Assembly: GCA_965203195.1 (NCBI GenBank)
Contig: OZ241860.1
Location: 1,178,001-1,242,000 of the forward strand
Source: Bin87 sp965203195
GTDB taxonomy: Bacteria > Chloroflexota > Dehalococcoidia > Lucifugimonadales > UBA3495
Length of the DNA stretch: 64,000 nucleotides
Reading direction: 5' to 3'
The notes below the pieces were generated by a model. It saw only the letters and a list, made by a program, of their open reading frames with translations, did not search any database and had not been told where the DNA came from. Both the position numbers and the translations under genes were made by a program. Shown here piece by piece: positions 1 through 7,435 of this stretch (positions are counted from its first letter, which is position 1; every line of letters begins with the position of its first letter).

Positions 1-220
1 GTTAGCAGCACTGATGTTCAGGGCGCAAGGGGGTGGGTGTCATAAATGGCGGCGATTTTTAAAATCCGGCGGGCGGATTGGGCGTAGCGCCGGTGGTGGC
101 CTGGATACGAGCGTCCGTGCGGGCAGATGCGGCGGCAGATGGCGGCGATGGGGATGCCGGCGCCAACCGGAATGACAGGTAAATATCAAACACCCGGTTG
201 GAAACGCTGCCAGGCGGCAG
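1..220. repeat. Dispersed non-coding repeat, copy 1
   Basis: This stretch has no convincing gene. Its first 160 bases match 51153-51310 closely, beginning with gttagcagca and sharing the stretch around cataaatggcggcgattttt, and the end (ccggttggaaacgct near 196-210) recurs at 51523-51537. The copy starts at the window edge, so it probably extends leftwards. A weak -10-like TACAAT lies at 250-255 upstream of the next gene. Confidence 0.6.
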
Positions 221-287
221 CGGCATTTGCCAACGCCGGGCGGCCCGCTTACAATAGCGGCGAAATCCGGCCCGGAGCTTTTTTGCT

Positions 288-1235
288 ATGCGTATCGTAT
301 CGCTGCTGCCCAGCGCAACGGAAATTGTGTTCGCCCTAGGGCTGGGCGACAACCTGGTGGGCGTGTCGCACGCCTGCGACTACCCCGAAGCCGTCCGGGG
401 GCGGCCGGTGGTCAGCCGCAGCGTCCGCAGCAAGTCGCATCTTTCCGGGGCCGAGATTGACGCCATCGTCCAGCAGGCGCGGGCGGCGGGCAACCCGATG
501 TATATTATTGACGGCGATCTGCTGCGCCGGCTGCGGCCCGACCTGATACTGACGCAGGAACTGTGCGAGGTCTGCGCCGTCGGGGCCGGGTCGGTGTTTG
601 AGACGGCGGCCCGGCATCTGGACTACGCGCCGGAGATTTTGAGCATCCGGCCGGCGGGGCTGGACGACATTTATGACAACATCGGGCGCATCGGGGCGGC
701 GGCGGGAGCGCCGGAACGGGCGGCCGGGCTGGTGGCGGAACTGCGGGAGCGCGCCGGTTATGTCGCCGGGCGCGCCGCGGCGGACGGGCATCGTCCCAAG
801 GTGTTCTGCATTGACTGGCTGGAACCGCTGCGGAATACGGGGCAGTGGACGCCGGAGCTGGTGGAGCTGGCCGGGGGCCACGAGGGGCTGGCCGAAAAGT
901 GGGGGAAATCGCGGGAAGTGGGCTGGGATGAGGTCATTGCCTACCAGCCCGATTATGTAATGGTGATGCCGTGCGCCTTTGATATGGAGCGCGCCATTGC
1001 GGAGACGGCGCGGCTGGCGGAACGGGCGGAGTGGCAGGCGCTGGACGCCGTGCGGCAGGGGCGGGTGTATGTTTTTGACGGGCAGATACCTAGCCGGCAC
1101 GGGCCGCGGGTGATTGATGTGCTGGAGGGGCTGGCGGAGGCCATCCGGCCGGAACGGTTTGGCGGGTTGACCAGGCCGGGGATTTTCCGGCCGGCGGCGG
1201 TTGGGCCGGCCGGCGCAGGAATGCCGAAAAGTTAA
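288..1235 (+). CDS. BtuF-like cobalamin/metal-complex binding protein
   Basis: The 315-residue product starts MRIVSLLPSATEIVFALGLG and contains GVSHACDYP and a GRVYVFDGQ-type C-terminal segment, the usual layout of class III periplasmic-binding-like (BtuF/FepB fold) proteins. There is no signal peptide or lipobox, which is common in the cytosolic-looking cobalamin-binding subgroup. By family it would bind a corrinoid or related ligand; no ABC permease or ATPase gene lies beside it. A cgga-type SD precedes the ATG. The B12-dependent mutase 3 kb downstream and the cbi genes at 47-50 kb support a corrinoid role, but that link is inference. Confidence 0.75.
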   Translation: MRIVSLLPSATEIVFALGLGDNLVGVSHACDYPEAVRGRPVVSRSVRSKSHLSGAEIDAIVQQARAAGNPMYIIDGDLLRRLRPDLILTQELCEVCAVGAGSVFETAARHLDYAPEILSIRPAGLDDIYDNIGRIGAAAGAPERAAGLVAELRERAGYVAGRAAADGHRPKVFCIDWLEPLRNTGQWTPELVELAGGHEGLAEKWGKSREVGWDEVIAYQPDYVMVMPCAFDMERAIAETARLAERAEWQALDAVRQGRVYVFDGQIPSRHGPRVIDVLEGLAEAIRPERFGGLTRPGIFRPAAVGPAGAGMPKS

Positions 1236-1314
1236 ACCGCCCAACCGGAACCGATGCCCGGTTTGACGATGCCCGGTTTGGCTATGCCAGGTTGGTTTGA
1301 GGGAGGATTTGACG

Positions 1315-1638
1315 ATGGGCCTGTATCTGATTGCGCTGGAGCACGCGCCGGAACGCTGTCCCGGCGTGGATCTGGGGGTGCGCGACCGGGTTTTGCGGAT
1401 GTCGGCGGGGATGACGGACACGCTGGCGCAACGGGGCTGCGAGTACCGGGGCGGCTGGGTGGGGAAATCGTCGCACCAGACCTGGCTGGTTCTGGAGGGG
1501 CCGGACGCCCACGCGGTGGATGACGCCGTGATTGATCTGGGGTTGGCGACCTGGAACCGGGCGGCGATTTACCCGGTGGTCACGATGGCGGCGGCCTTCG
1601 GCGGGATGCCTACGGACGGATTGGATGATGCGGCGTAA
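1315..1638 (+). CDS. Conserved hypothetical small protein
   Basis: A 107-residue soluble protein starting MGLYLIALEHAPERCPG. The ATG at 1315 follows GGGAGG at 1301-1306; an upstream in-frame TTG at 1297 would overlap that site, so ATG is preferred. It is about 80 bp after the BtuF-like gene and may be cotranscribed with it. A short tandem repeat (gatgcccggtttg) lies between the two. I do not recognise the family: there are no membrane segments and no clear motif, only one Cys (GCEYRGGW). Confidence 0.5.
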   Translation: MGLYLIALEHAPERCPGVDLGVRDRVLRMSAGMTDTLAQRGCEYRGGWVGKSSHQTWLVLEGPDAHAVDDAVIDLGLATWNRAAIYPVVTMAAAFGGMPTDGLDDAA

Positions 1639-1813
1639 TGGTCGCTCCCGTTCCGCCGGCTTGCTCCTGTTCCCCGATTAATCCCGCTCCCGTTTGCCTT
1701 CGTTCACCCGTTGCCCACATTCCACTCGTTGACCTCATTCACCCATTGCCCCCGTTCCCGGAGGGAACACCGACCGGCGTTCAGCGACCGGCGACAGAAG
1801 CAGGAGTAGTACG

Positions 1814-2248
1814 ATGAGCGAAAGCATTTACCACCGGCGGCGGCGGATGGTGACCGATCCGGCGGATATTGGCCGGAACCGGATGGCGCCGGCGCGGACG
1901 GTTGACCTCGGGGCGGCGGGGGATTTTCCGGCGCTGCCGGCGCGGGTGCGGCTGGATGACGGGGAGGAGCTGTGGCTGGCGCAGTCGCGGGACGGGCAGT
2001 ACCGGCTGCTGTCGATGGTCTGCCCCCACGCTTTCGGGCGGGTGGTGAAGTGGGACAAGAGTTTTTTGTGTCCCGACCACGGGTGGCGGTTTGAGGAGGG
2101 ACAGGGCGTGTGCGTGAACGGGCCGCGGGCGCAGCTGTTTTATCATACGGTCAAGGTGGAGCAGGGACGGCTGGTGGCGCAGATTCCGGCGGACGATGAT
2201 GCGGGGGCAACGCACGCGCCGCCGCCGGGGTGGGCGATTCCGAAGTAG
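1814..2248 (+). CDS. Rieske [2Fe-2S] domain protein
   Basis: The 144-residue product has the two Rieske cluster half-motifs CPH (C70, H72) and CPDH (C86, H89), 13 residues apart, which is short but acceptable for the family. These coordinate a 2Fe-2S cluster through two Cys and two His. The protein is only a ferredoxin-sized Rieske domain with no oxygenase catalytic domain, so it probably carries electrons or is an orphan dioxygenase-ferredoxin-like subunit. The spacer before it (1639-1813) contains imperfect copies of ttcacccgttgccc and nothing else recognisable. The partner is unknown. Confidence 0.8.
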   Translation: MSESIYHRRRRMVTDPADIGRNRMAPARTVDLGAAGDFPALPARVRLDDGEELWLAQSRDGQYRLLSMVCPHAFGRVVKWDKSFLCPDHGWRFEEGQGVCVNGPRAQLFYHTVKVEQGRLVAQIPADDDAGATHAPPPGWAIPK

Positions 2249-2435
2249 GGCGGCACAACGGCCGGTCAGCAGCAGGTCAGCGGCAGTGCCGCCGGGTTTG
2301 TTCACACCAGATGATGCGCGGCGGCATCGCAACGGCGGCGTAGTCGTAAGGGGCCGGCGCGGCAATTTTCAGGCGAAGGCGGCGGGGGCACCGGGCATAA
2401 ACCTATGGCGCGCCCGTGTTCGCCAGGGCGAAAAG

Positions 2436-3353
2436 ATGCACCAGGGCCGGAAGCCCGGACACAGAGGCGGCAGCGTGCGGATAATCAAATCGCAATGGGG
2501 CGCAACATTTGACGAGTTCGTGGAATCGATTCGGGAATCGGCGATTATTGCGACGCCGTTCATTGCACAAGGGTCGGTGGAACGGCTGGCGCGACGGCTG
2601 GGTTCGCGCCGGCGGTCGGCGCGGCTGGAGATACTGACCAGCCTCAATGAGGACAGCTTGATTGACGGCGCTACGGACGCTGCCGCCCTGGCCTGGCTGT
2701 GCGACCGGGCGCCGGGAACGACGGTGCGGCATCTGGGCAACCTGCACGCCAAAGCCTACATCGCGGACGGGCATACGGCCATAGTATCGTCCGCCAATCT
2801 CACCGACGGCGGCCTGCGCCGCAATCTTGAACTAGGCGTTGCCATCACCGACCCGGCCACGGTGCGGGAAATCGCCGAAGATTTGCGGGCATACGGCAGC
2901 CTGGGCATATTGATACCGCCGGATGCGCTGGTGGAGCTGGATAATATGGCGCAAAAGGCCAGGCGGAACCGGGCCGCAATAGACCGGGCAGCGCCCGATG
3001 GTCTAAAATCCGAGAGGGAGGCCATCCGAAGCGCGATGCGGGAACGGTTAGTGCAGCTTGGCGTCGCCGGAGAGGGTTTTCTCGTAAATCCCGAGGCATC
3101 GTTGCAGGCGCAATTCACGCAAGCCATCCTGTATGTATTGCGGCGCTACGGGCCGACAAGCACCAGGGATATGCATCCAATTATTCAGCAGTTAAAACCG
3201 GAAATCTGCGATGACGAAATTGACCTTATTATCAACGGGATGAATTTCGGACGGAACTGGCATCATAAAGTACGGAATGCGCAAGTCGGCCTGCGGCGCA
3301 ACGGCGTTATCACCAAAGAGAAAGGGCGCAACCAGCCGTGGCGTCTGGTCTAA
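2436..3353 (+). CDS. Phospholipase D-like domain protein
   Basis: The central region contains LHAKAYIADG followed by SSANLTDGGL, an HxK(x4)D-type PLD motif with the usual downstream Ser/Asn. Only one HKD motif is visible, as in single-domain PLD nucleases and lipases that dimerise. A C-terminal part of about 100 residues is basic and helical, possibly nucleic-acid binding. The frame is open back to 2196, but the N-terminal extension is low-complexity Arg-rich; ATG 2436 or GTG 2475 (with agaggcgg upstream) are better starts. Function may be DNA processing or restriction-like; substrate unknown. Confidence 0.65.
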   Translation: MHQGRKPGHRGGSVRIIKSQWGATFDEFVESIRESAIIATPFIAQGSVERLARRLGSRRRSARLEILTSLNEDSLIDGATDAAALAWLCDRAPGTTVRHLGNLHAKAYIADGHTAIVSSANLTDGGLRRNLELGVAITDPATVREIAEDLRAYGSLGILIPPDALVELDNMAQKARRNRAAIDRAAPDGLKSEREAIRSAMRERLVQLGVAGEGFLVNPEASLQAQFTQAILYVLRRYGPTSTRDMHPIIQQLKPEICDDEIDLIINGMNFGRNWHHKVRNAQVGLRRNGVITKEKGRNQPWRLV

Positions 3354-3369
3354 ACGCTTGCGGATTTGC

Positions 3370-3375
3370 TATAAT
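3370..3375 (+). promoter_or_regulatory. -10 promoter element TATAAT
   Basis: A perfect TATAAT lies 27 bp before the ATG at 3397, preceded by tttgc. No convincing -35 hexamer was found at 16-18 bp. Confidence 0.45.
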
Positions 3376-3396
3376 CTTTTCCAACGGAGGACGCTT

Positions 3397-3807
3397 ATGG
3401 TTGCCGCCCCTGCCATTGCCCAATTCGCAGCAAAAACCCCGCCGGACTGGCTGGCCGAAGCGGAGGCGGCTTTTGCCGCCGGCGCCAATATAGCGGGCAG
3501 CCGGCGCCTGTGGGAAGCCACGCGCGTCGCCATCGCCGCGCTGGCTATCCGCCGGGGGCTGGCCTGGGAAACGGAACAGGATATGTTCCAGCTGATGGTG
3601 CAGCTGGATCAGGAAGCCGGCGGCGGGTACGCCTACCTGGGGCGGTTCGGCGTGGCCCAATCGTTCCGGGATAATGCTGAAGGCGTCCTGCATTGGGAGG
3701 ATTGGGAGTTTGAGTACTGCCGGCCGGCGGTGGAACGGCTGGTGTTCGGTCTTACGGAAATGGCCCGGAGCGTCTCCGGGGACAACGGCGAAAGACAAGT
3801 TGCATAA
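3397..3807 (+). CDS. PaREP1/HEPN-like helical protein
   Basis: ATG 3397 follows an aacggaggacgctt SD. The 136-residue product has an N-terminal AEAEAAF segment, then GSRRLWEATRVAIAALA, the same pattern as the SNKAWGLVAETVKAI segment of the array proteins at 25-36 kb, and a C-terminal helical segment. By family resemblance it is an all-helical PaREP1/HEPN-type domain; members are small proteins of unknown or toxin/antitoxin-like role. It is immediately followed, in another frame, by a second C-terminal PaREP1 fragment, so the locus is probably a collapsed tandem pair. Confidence 0.5.
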   Translation: MVAAPAIAQFAAKTPPDWLAEAEAAFAAGANIAGSRRLWEATRVAIAALAIRRGLAWETEQDMFQLMVQLDQEAGGGYAYLGRFGVAQSFRDNAEGVLHWEDWEFEYCRPAVERLVFGLTEMARSVSGDNGERQVA

Positions 3808-3952
3808 CCATTTCTACACCAACCGTTTATCCGATGAGGAAATCGTCCACTGGCTGGCGATGGGCCGGGATTTTGTCGCGGGGCTGCTCCGCATAGCGGA
3901 ACGAAACGAAACGAAACGATGCCGGCAACGCTCCCGGCGAGGTGAATCGTGA
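3791..3952 (+). pseudogene. C-terminal fragment of a PaREP1/HEPN-like gene
   Basis: Translated in the frame that stops at 3950-3952, this reads KLHNHFYTNRLSDEEI followed by a helical end RDFVAGLLRIAE, the characteristic C-terminus of PaREP1-type proteins (compare LHSNFYENR in the array). It has no N-terminal half and overlaps the end of the preceding intact gene in a different frame. It looks like the remains of a second gene copy after a deletion. Its stop overlaps the GTG start of the mutase gene. Confidence 0.55.
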
Positions 3953-5607
3953 ACGAAAGCGGCGACGGCCGGCGCACCCTTTCCGGCATTCCCATAGCGG
4001 CCCTGTACGCGCCGGAGGGGCTGGCGGGCGAGGGCTTTGACCCGGCGCGGGAACTGGGGTTGCCGGGCGAGTTTCCCTTTACCCGGGGGGCTTACCCCAC
4101 GATGCACCGCGGGCGGCTGTGGACGCGGCGGCAGATCGCCGGCTTCGGCACGGCGCAGGCCACCAACCAGCGCTACCGCTTTCTGCTGGCTCACGGGCAA
4201 ACCGGGCTGAGCACCGATTTTGACCACCCTACCCTGACGGGGTACGATTCGGACCACGAACTGGCTGAGGGCGAAGTGGGCCGCCTGGGCGTGGCCATTG
4301 ACACCGCCGCCGATATGGGCGAACTCTTTGACGGCATCCCGCTGGAGCAGGCCAGCGTGTCGCTGACCATCAACCACCCGGCCATAGTGCTGCTGGCGAT
4401 GTTCCTGCACACGGCGGAACGGCGGGGCATACCCTGGCCGGCCCTGCGGGGCACGGTGCAGAACGATTCGCTGAAGGAGTTTCACGGCCAGAAAACTTTC
4501 GCCCTGCCGCCGGCGCCGGCGCTGAAGCTGACTACCGATGTGATTGAGTTCGCCACGCAGCACGCGCCGAACTGGTACACCGTTTCCATCAGCGGCTACC
4601 ACACGCGGGAAGCCGGCGCCGACGCCGTCCAGGAGCTGGCCTTTACCATCGCCCAGGGGATGGCCTATGTGGAATCGGCGCGGGAACGGGGGCTGCCGGT
4701 GGATGCTTTCGCGCCGCGTCTGTCCCACTTTTTCGGGGTGCATAACGACTTTTTTGAGGAAATCGCCAAGTTCCGGGCCGCCCGCAGGATGTGGGCGCGG
4801 GCAATGCGCGACCGCTACGGGGCCAGCCGCCCGGAGGCGATGCGGATGCGCTTTCACGCCCAAACCCTGGGGTCGACCCTGGTGCGGCCGGACCCGCTGA
4901 ACAACATCCTGCGGGGCGGATTGCAGGCGCTGGCGGCGGTGCTGGGCGGCGTGCAGTCGCTGCACATCAGCGGCTATGACGAAGCCTACGACATACCTTC
5001 CGAGGCGGCGATGCGGGTTTCCCTGGCGTCGCAACTGATACTGGCCCACGAGTCGGGGGTGGCGGCTACGCCGGATCCTCTGGGCGGGTCGGCGTATCTG
5101 GAAACCCTGACCAGCGAACTGGAAGGGGCAGCGCTGGCGTACATTGAACGCATTGACGAGATGGGGCAGGGCAGTATGCGGGACGGGATGCTGGCCGCCA
5201 TCGCCAACGGGTACATTGAGAGCGAAATTGCCCAGGCATCCTACCGCTACCAGCAGCGGGTGGAGAGCGGGGAGTACACCATCGTGGGCGTGAACGACGA
5301 GTACGCCGGCGATGACGATGGCAATGGCGGTGGCGGTAGCGGCATGGGAACGGGCGGGTCGCTGGAGCTGTTTGAGTTTGACTACGCCGAGGAGGAACGG
5401 CAGCTGGCGCGGCTGCGGGCGGCGCGGCAGGGGCGGAGCGAGTCGGAGGCGGCGGCGGCCCGGCGCGCCGTAGCGCAGGCGGCGCGGGATGATGTCAACC
5501 TGATGCCGGCCATTCTGACGGCGGTGGCGGCCGGCGTTACGGAGGGGGAGATAATGGGGACGCTGCGGGAGGTTTGGGGGGAATATGTGGATCCGGGGGT
5601 GTTTTAG
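3949..5607 (+). CDS. hcmA: Acyl-CoA mutase large subunit, 2-hydroxyisobutyryl-CoA mutase type
   Basis: The 552-residue protein is the substrate-binding TIM-barrel subunit of a B12-dependent acyl-CoA mutase (YPTMHRGRLW, RQIAGFGT, GYDSDHELAEGEVG, DPLGGSAYLE) and lacks the C-terminal cobalamin domain, which is encoded separately at 6889-7422. Ile63 (RQIAGF) and Asp90 (STDFD) occupy the positions that are Tyr89 and Ala116 in Propionibacterium methylmalonyl-CoA mutase; Ile90/Asp117 is the published signature of HcmA, where Asp binds the substrate hydroxyl. The expected reaction is 2-hydroxyisobutyryl-CoA to 3-hydroxybutyryl-CoA. GTG 3949 follows gcgaggtg. The CoA ligase at 7436 fits such a pathway. 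Family is certain; substrate is inferred. Confidence 0.8.
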   Translation: MNESGDGRRTLSGIPIAALYAPEGLAGEGFDPARELGLPGEFPFTRGAYPTMHRGRLWTRRQIAGFGTAQATNQRYRFLLAHGQTGLSTDFDHPTLTGYDSDHELAEGEVGRLGVAIDTAADMGELFDGIPLEQASVSLTINHPAIVLLAMFLHTAERRGIPWPALRGTVQNDSLKEFHGQKTFALPPAPALKLTTDVIEFATQHAPNWYTVSISGYHTREAGADAVQELAFTIAQGMAYVESARERGLPVDAFAPRLSHFFGVHNDFFEEIAKFRAARRMWARAMRDRYGASRPEAMRMRFHAQTLGSTLVRPDPLNNILRGGLQALAAVLGGVQSLHISGYDEAYDIPSEAAMRVSLASQLILAHESGVAATPDPLGGSAYLETLTSELEGAALAYIERIDEMGQGSMRDGMLAAIANGYIESEIAQASYRYQQRVESGEYTIVGVNDEYAGDDDGNGGGGSGMGTGGSLELFEFDYAEEERQLARLRAARQGRSESEAAAARRAVAQAARDDVNLMPAILTAVAAGVTEGEIMGTLREVWGEYVDPGVF

Positions 5608-5665
5608 GGCGGACGAGGCAAGGCTCTGTGATATAGTAGGGGCAGCCGCGCCGGGAGGGTTTGAG

Positions 5666-5902
5666 ATGCTGGTCGGTTTGCTGATATTTCTGTGCGTGAC
5701 GGGCTTCGGGTTCTGCTGGACGGTGGTCGTGGGGGGCTGGCTGGGCGCGGAGGCCCTCAACTTCGACAAATATCCCTCCTGGGAAGGGACGACGCGGCTG
5801 GCCTACGCCGGGGCGGCATCGTCCGTGGTGCTGGCCGCTGGCATACTGCTGGGCTGGCTGCACGACTGGGACAAAGGCCGTAGCAAAAAATTGCCAACCT
5901 GA
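5666..5902 (+). CDS. Small two-helix membrane protein, copy 1
   Basis: A 78-residue protein with two predicted membrane helices (LVGLLIFLCVTGFGFCW and YAGAASSVVLAAGILLGWL) separated by a short loop with EALNFDKYPSWEGTTR. ATG 5666 is preceded by GGGAGGG. It lies 58 bp after the mutase stop and is probably cotranscribed. No known family is recognised. The tandem paralog at 6062 shows conservative changes only. Confidence 0.6.
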   Translation: MLVGLLIFLCVTGFGFCWTVVVGGWLGAEALNFDKYPSWEGTTRLAYAGAASSVVLAAGILLGWLHDWDKGRSKKLPT

Positions 5903-5903
5903 C

Positions 5904-6004
5904 GCCGGCCATCCTGACGGCGGTGGCGGACGGCGTTACGGAGGGCGAAATGGGGCCCCTGCGGCAAAAGTTTGGGGCGAATATGCGGATCCGAGGATGT
6001 TTCA
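5904..6004 (+). pseudogene. Duplicated 3' remnant of the mutase gene
   Basis: This reproduces the last 33 codons of the mutase gene in degraded form (ccatcctgacggcggtggcg, then a variant of the VWGEYVDPGVF end with indels). It has no start of its own and marks the junction of the tandem duplication. Confidence 0.6.
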
Positions 6005-6061
6005 GAGCGGACGGCAAGGATCCGTGATAAAGTGACAACAGCCACACCGGGAGGGTTTGAG

Positions 6062-6289
6062 ATGCTGGTCGGTTTGCTGATATTTCTGTGCGTGACGGGC
6101 TTCGGGTTCTGCTGGGCCGTGGTCGTGGGGGGCTGGCTGGGCATAGAAGCCCTCAACTTCGACAAATACCCCACTTGGGAAGGGACGACGCGGATGGCCT
6201 ACGCCGGGGCTGTGATGTCCATAATACTGGTGTTTGGCGTACTGGCGGCGCGTTTGCACGAGTGGGACAAAAGCAGAAGCAAAAAATGA
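6062..6289 (+). CDS. Small two-helix membrane protein, copy 2
   Basis: A 75-residue paralog of the 5666 gene with the same start MLVGLLIFLCVTGFGFCW and loop EALNFDKYPTWEGTTR; the second helix has diverged (MSIILVFGVLAARL). The same GGGAGGG ribosome site lies before ATG 6062. Its stop overlaps the next start (ATGA at 6286-6289), indicating translational coupling to the following membrane protein. Confidence 0.6.
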   Translation: MLVGLLIFLCVTGFGFCWAVVVGGWLGIEALNFDKYPTWEGTTRMAYAGAVMSIILVFGVLAARLHEWDKSRSKK

Positions 6290-6474
6290 GGCACGACGTC
6301 ATCGGCGACCTGGGAACGATGTTCCTGGGGGTAGCGGCGATTCTGATTGCCGCAGTGTTTATCGCCATCGGCAGCGGCGAGGGCTTCAACGCAGAGGCGA
6401 TTGGCGCGCTGTTCTGCGGAACATTGGGCGTAATACTGCGGATTTTGGGGAAGGGCGATAAGGCGCCGGAGTAG
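6286..6474 (+). CDS. Small membrane protein
   Basis: A 62-residue protein with two hydrophobic stretches (FLGVAAILIAAVFIAIG and AIGALFCGTLGVILRIL), starting at ATG 6286 within the stop of the previous gene. Family not recognised. It lies 7 bp before the STAS-like gene and appears to belong to the mutase operon, so it may be a membrane partner of the operon's products, though nothing in the sequence states its role. Confidence 0.5.
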   Translation: MRHDVIGDLGTMFLGVAAILIAAVFIAIGSGEGFNAEAIGALFCGTLGVILRILGKGDKAPE

Positions 6475-6481
6475 GGGAAAT

Positions 6482-6892
6482 ATGTCCACCGTTGACTTGA
6501 TAGAGAGATCCGGGAGCCGGATGCTTGGCACGCGGCCGGCGGCGCGGCTGGTGGCGCCGGCGATGCGGGCGGCGGCCGGGGAGGATGGCGTGATTACGCT
6601 GGACACCGCCGGCATTCTGCGCGTGGGGGTTTCCTTTTTTGACGAGGCCCTGCTGGTTTTGGGGGAACTGATCGCCGAGTCGGGCAACGATGACCTGCGG
6701 CTGGTCTATCACAAGGCGCCGGCGATGCAGTCGCTGAAACGACTGGCGGCTAACCGGGGTTTCGCCCTGTCGGAAACGCCGGCGGGGGACTGGGTGATTG
6801 GGCTGGACAAAGACGCCGGCGAGAGCGACGCTGCCGCGGATGCCGGGATTGCCGCCAAGACCGCCATCCCCGTGGAGGCCAGCGCCCAATGA
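6482..6892 (+). CDS. STAS-like (DUF4325-type) protein
   Basis: A 136-residue soluble protein. The segment GILRVGVSFFDEALLVLGELI followed by LRLVYHKAP resembles STAS-like DUF4325 domains, in which a conserved S-F-x-D-E segment begins the core helix. Such domains usually regulate partners by protein-protein contact and often accompany histidine-kinase-like ATPases, none of which is nearby. The gene overlaps the B12 subunit start by 4 bp (ATGA at 6889-6892), so it is translated with the mutase small subunit. Assignment is by pattern only. Confidence 0.45.
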   Translation: MSTVDLIERSGSRMLGTRPAARLVAPAMRAAAGEDGVITLDTAGILRVGVSFFDEALLVLGELIAESGNDDLRLVYHKAPAMQSLKRLAANRGFALSETPAGDWVIGLDKDAGESDAAADAGIAAKTAIPVEASAQ

Positions 6893-7422
6893 CGGCCCGG
6901 ACGGACGCTCAACTGCAACCGCCGCAATCGCAACCACCGCCGCCCCGCATTCTCCTGGCCAAGCTGGGGCTGGACGGACACGACCGCGGCGTCAAGGTCA
7001 TTGCCCGCGCCCTGCGGGACGCCGGCATGGAAGTGGTCTATCTGGGGATGCGGGTTACGGCGGAACAGGTGGCGGCGGCGGCGGCGCAGGAGGATGTGGA
7101 TGTGGTGGGCATCAGCATTCTGTCCGGGGCGCACCTGCGGCTGATGCCTCGCCTGGTGTCCGCCCTGGCGGCGCAAGGCATCGGCGGCGGGGCCGGCGAC
7201 GACGGAGACGGGGCCGGCAACGGCGTACTGCTGCTGGTGGGCGGCACTATTCCCGACGGCGATGTGCCGGCGCTCCGGGCTATGGGCGTGGACGGCGTCT
7301 TCCCGGTGGGCAGCTTTACCGGGCAGATGGTGGATTTCATCCGCAACGCCATCGGGGAACGGCGGCGGGGAACTCTGACCGAAAACGCCAACCGGGGAAC
7401 TCTGACCGGGAACGCTGACTGA
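6889..7422 (+). CDS. hcmB: Cobalamin-binding small subunit of the acyl-CoA mutase
   Basis: The 177-residue protein has the base-off B12 motif DxHxxG (D29, H31, G34 in KLGLDGHDRG), then SILSGAH and LLVGGTIPD, the SxL and GG elements that complete the mutase-type B12 fold. His31 would replace dimethylbenzimidazole as lower axial ligand. It is the partner of the large subunit at 3949, separated by small genes rather than adjacent. The first 18 residues are a Pro/Gln-rich tail and the C-terminus has a short repeat (RGTLTENAN, RGTLTGNAD) encoded by a near-duplicated 24-bp unit. Confidence 0.85.
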   Translation: MTARTDAQLQPPQSQPPPPRILLAKLGLDGHDRGVKVIARALRDAGMEVVYLGMRVTAEQVAAAAAQEDVDVVGISILSGAHLRLMPRLVSALAAQGIGGGAGDDGDGAGNGVLLLVGGTIPDGDVPALRAMGVDGVFPVGSFTGQMVDFIRNAIGERRRGTLTENANRGTLTGNAD

Positions 7423-7435
7423 TTTGTGATTGATT

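Larger units (their letters stand above)
5503..6289 (+). repeat. Tandem duplication of mutase 3' end plus small membrane gene
   Basis: About 400 bp (5503-5902: last 105 bp of the mutase gene, the spacer and a small ORF) is repeated with moderate divergence at 5904-6289. The second copy begins gccggccatcctgacggcgg and keeps a broken mutase C-terminus at 5904-6004. The small-ORF parts are much better conserved than the mutase remnant, suggesting selection on the small protein. Confidence 0.75.

Noticed and set aside
336..1421. 361-residue open frame on the - strand opposite the BtuF-like gene
   Set aside because: It is an antisense shadow of a GC-rich gene: Arg/Pro/His-rich composition, no family pattern, and the + strand gene is well supported.
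3814..5769. 651-residue open frame on the - strand opposite the mutase gene
   Set aside because: It is a shadow frame with low-complexity Arg/His/Gln composition; the mutase on the + strand is certain.
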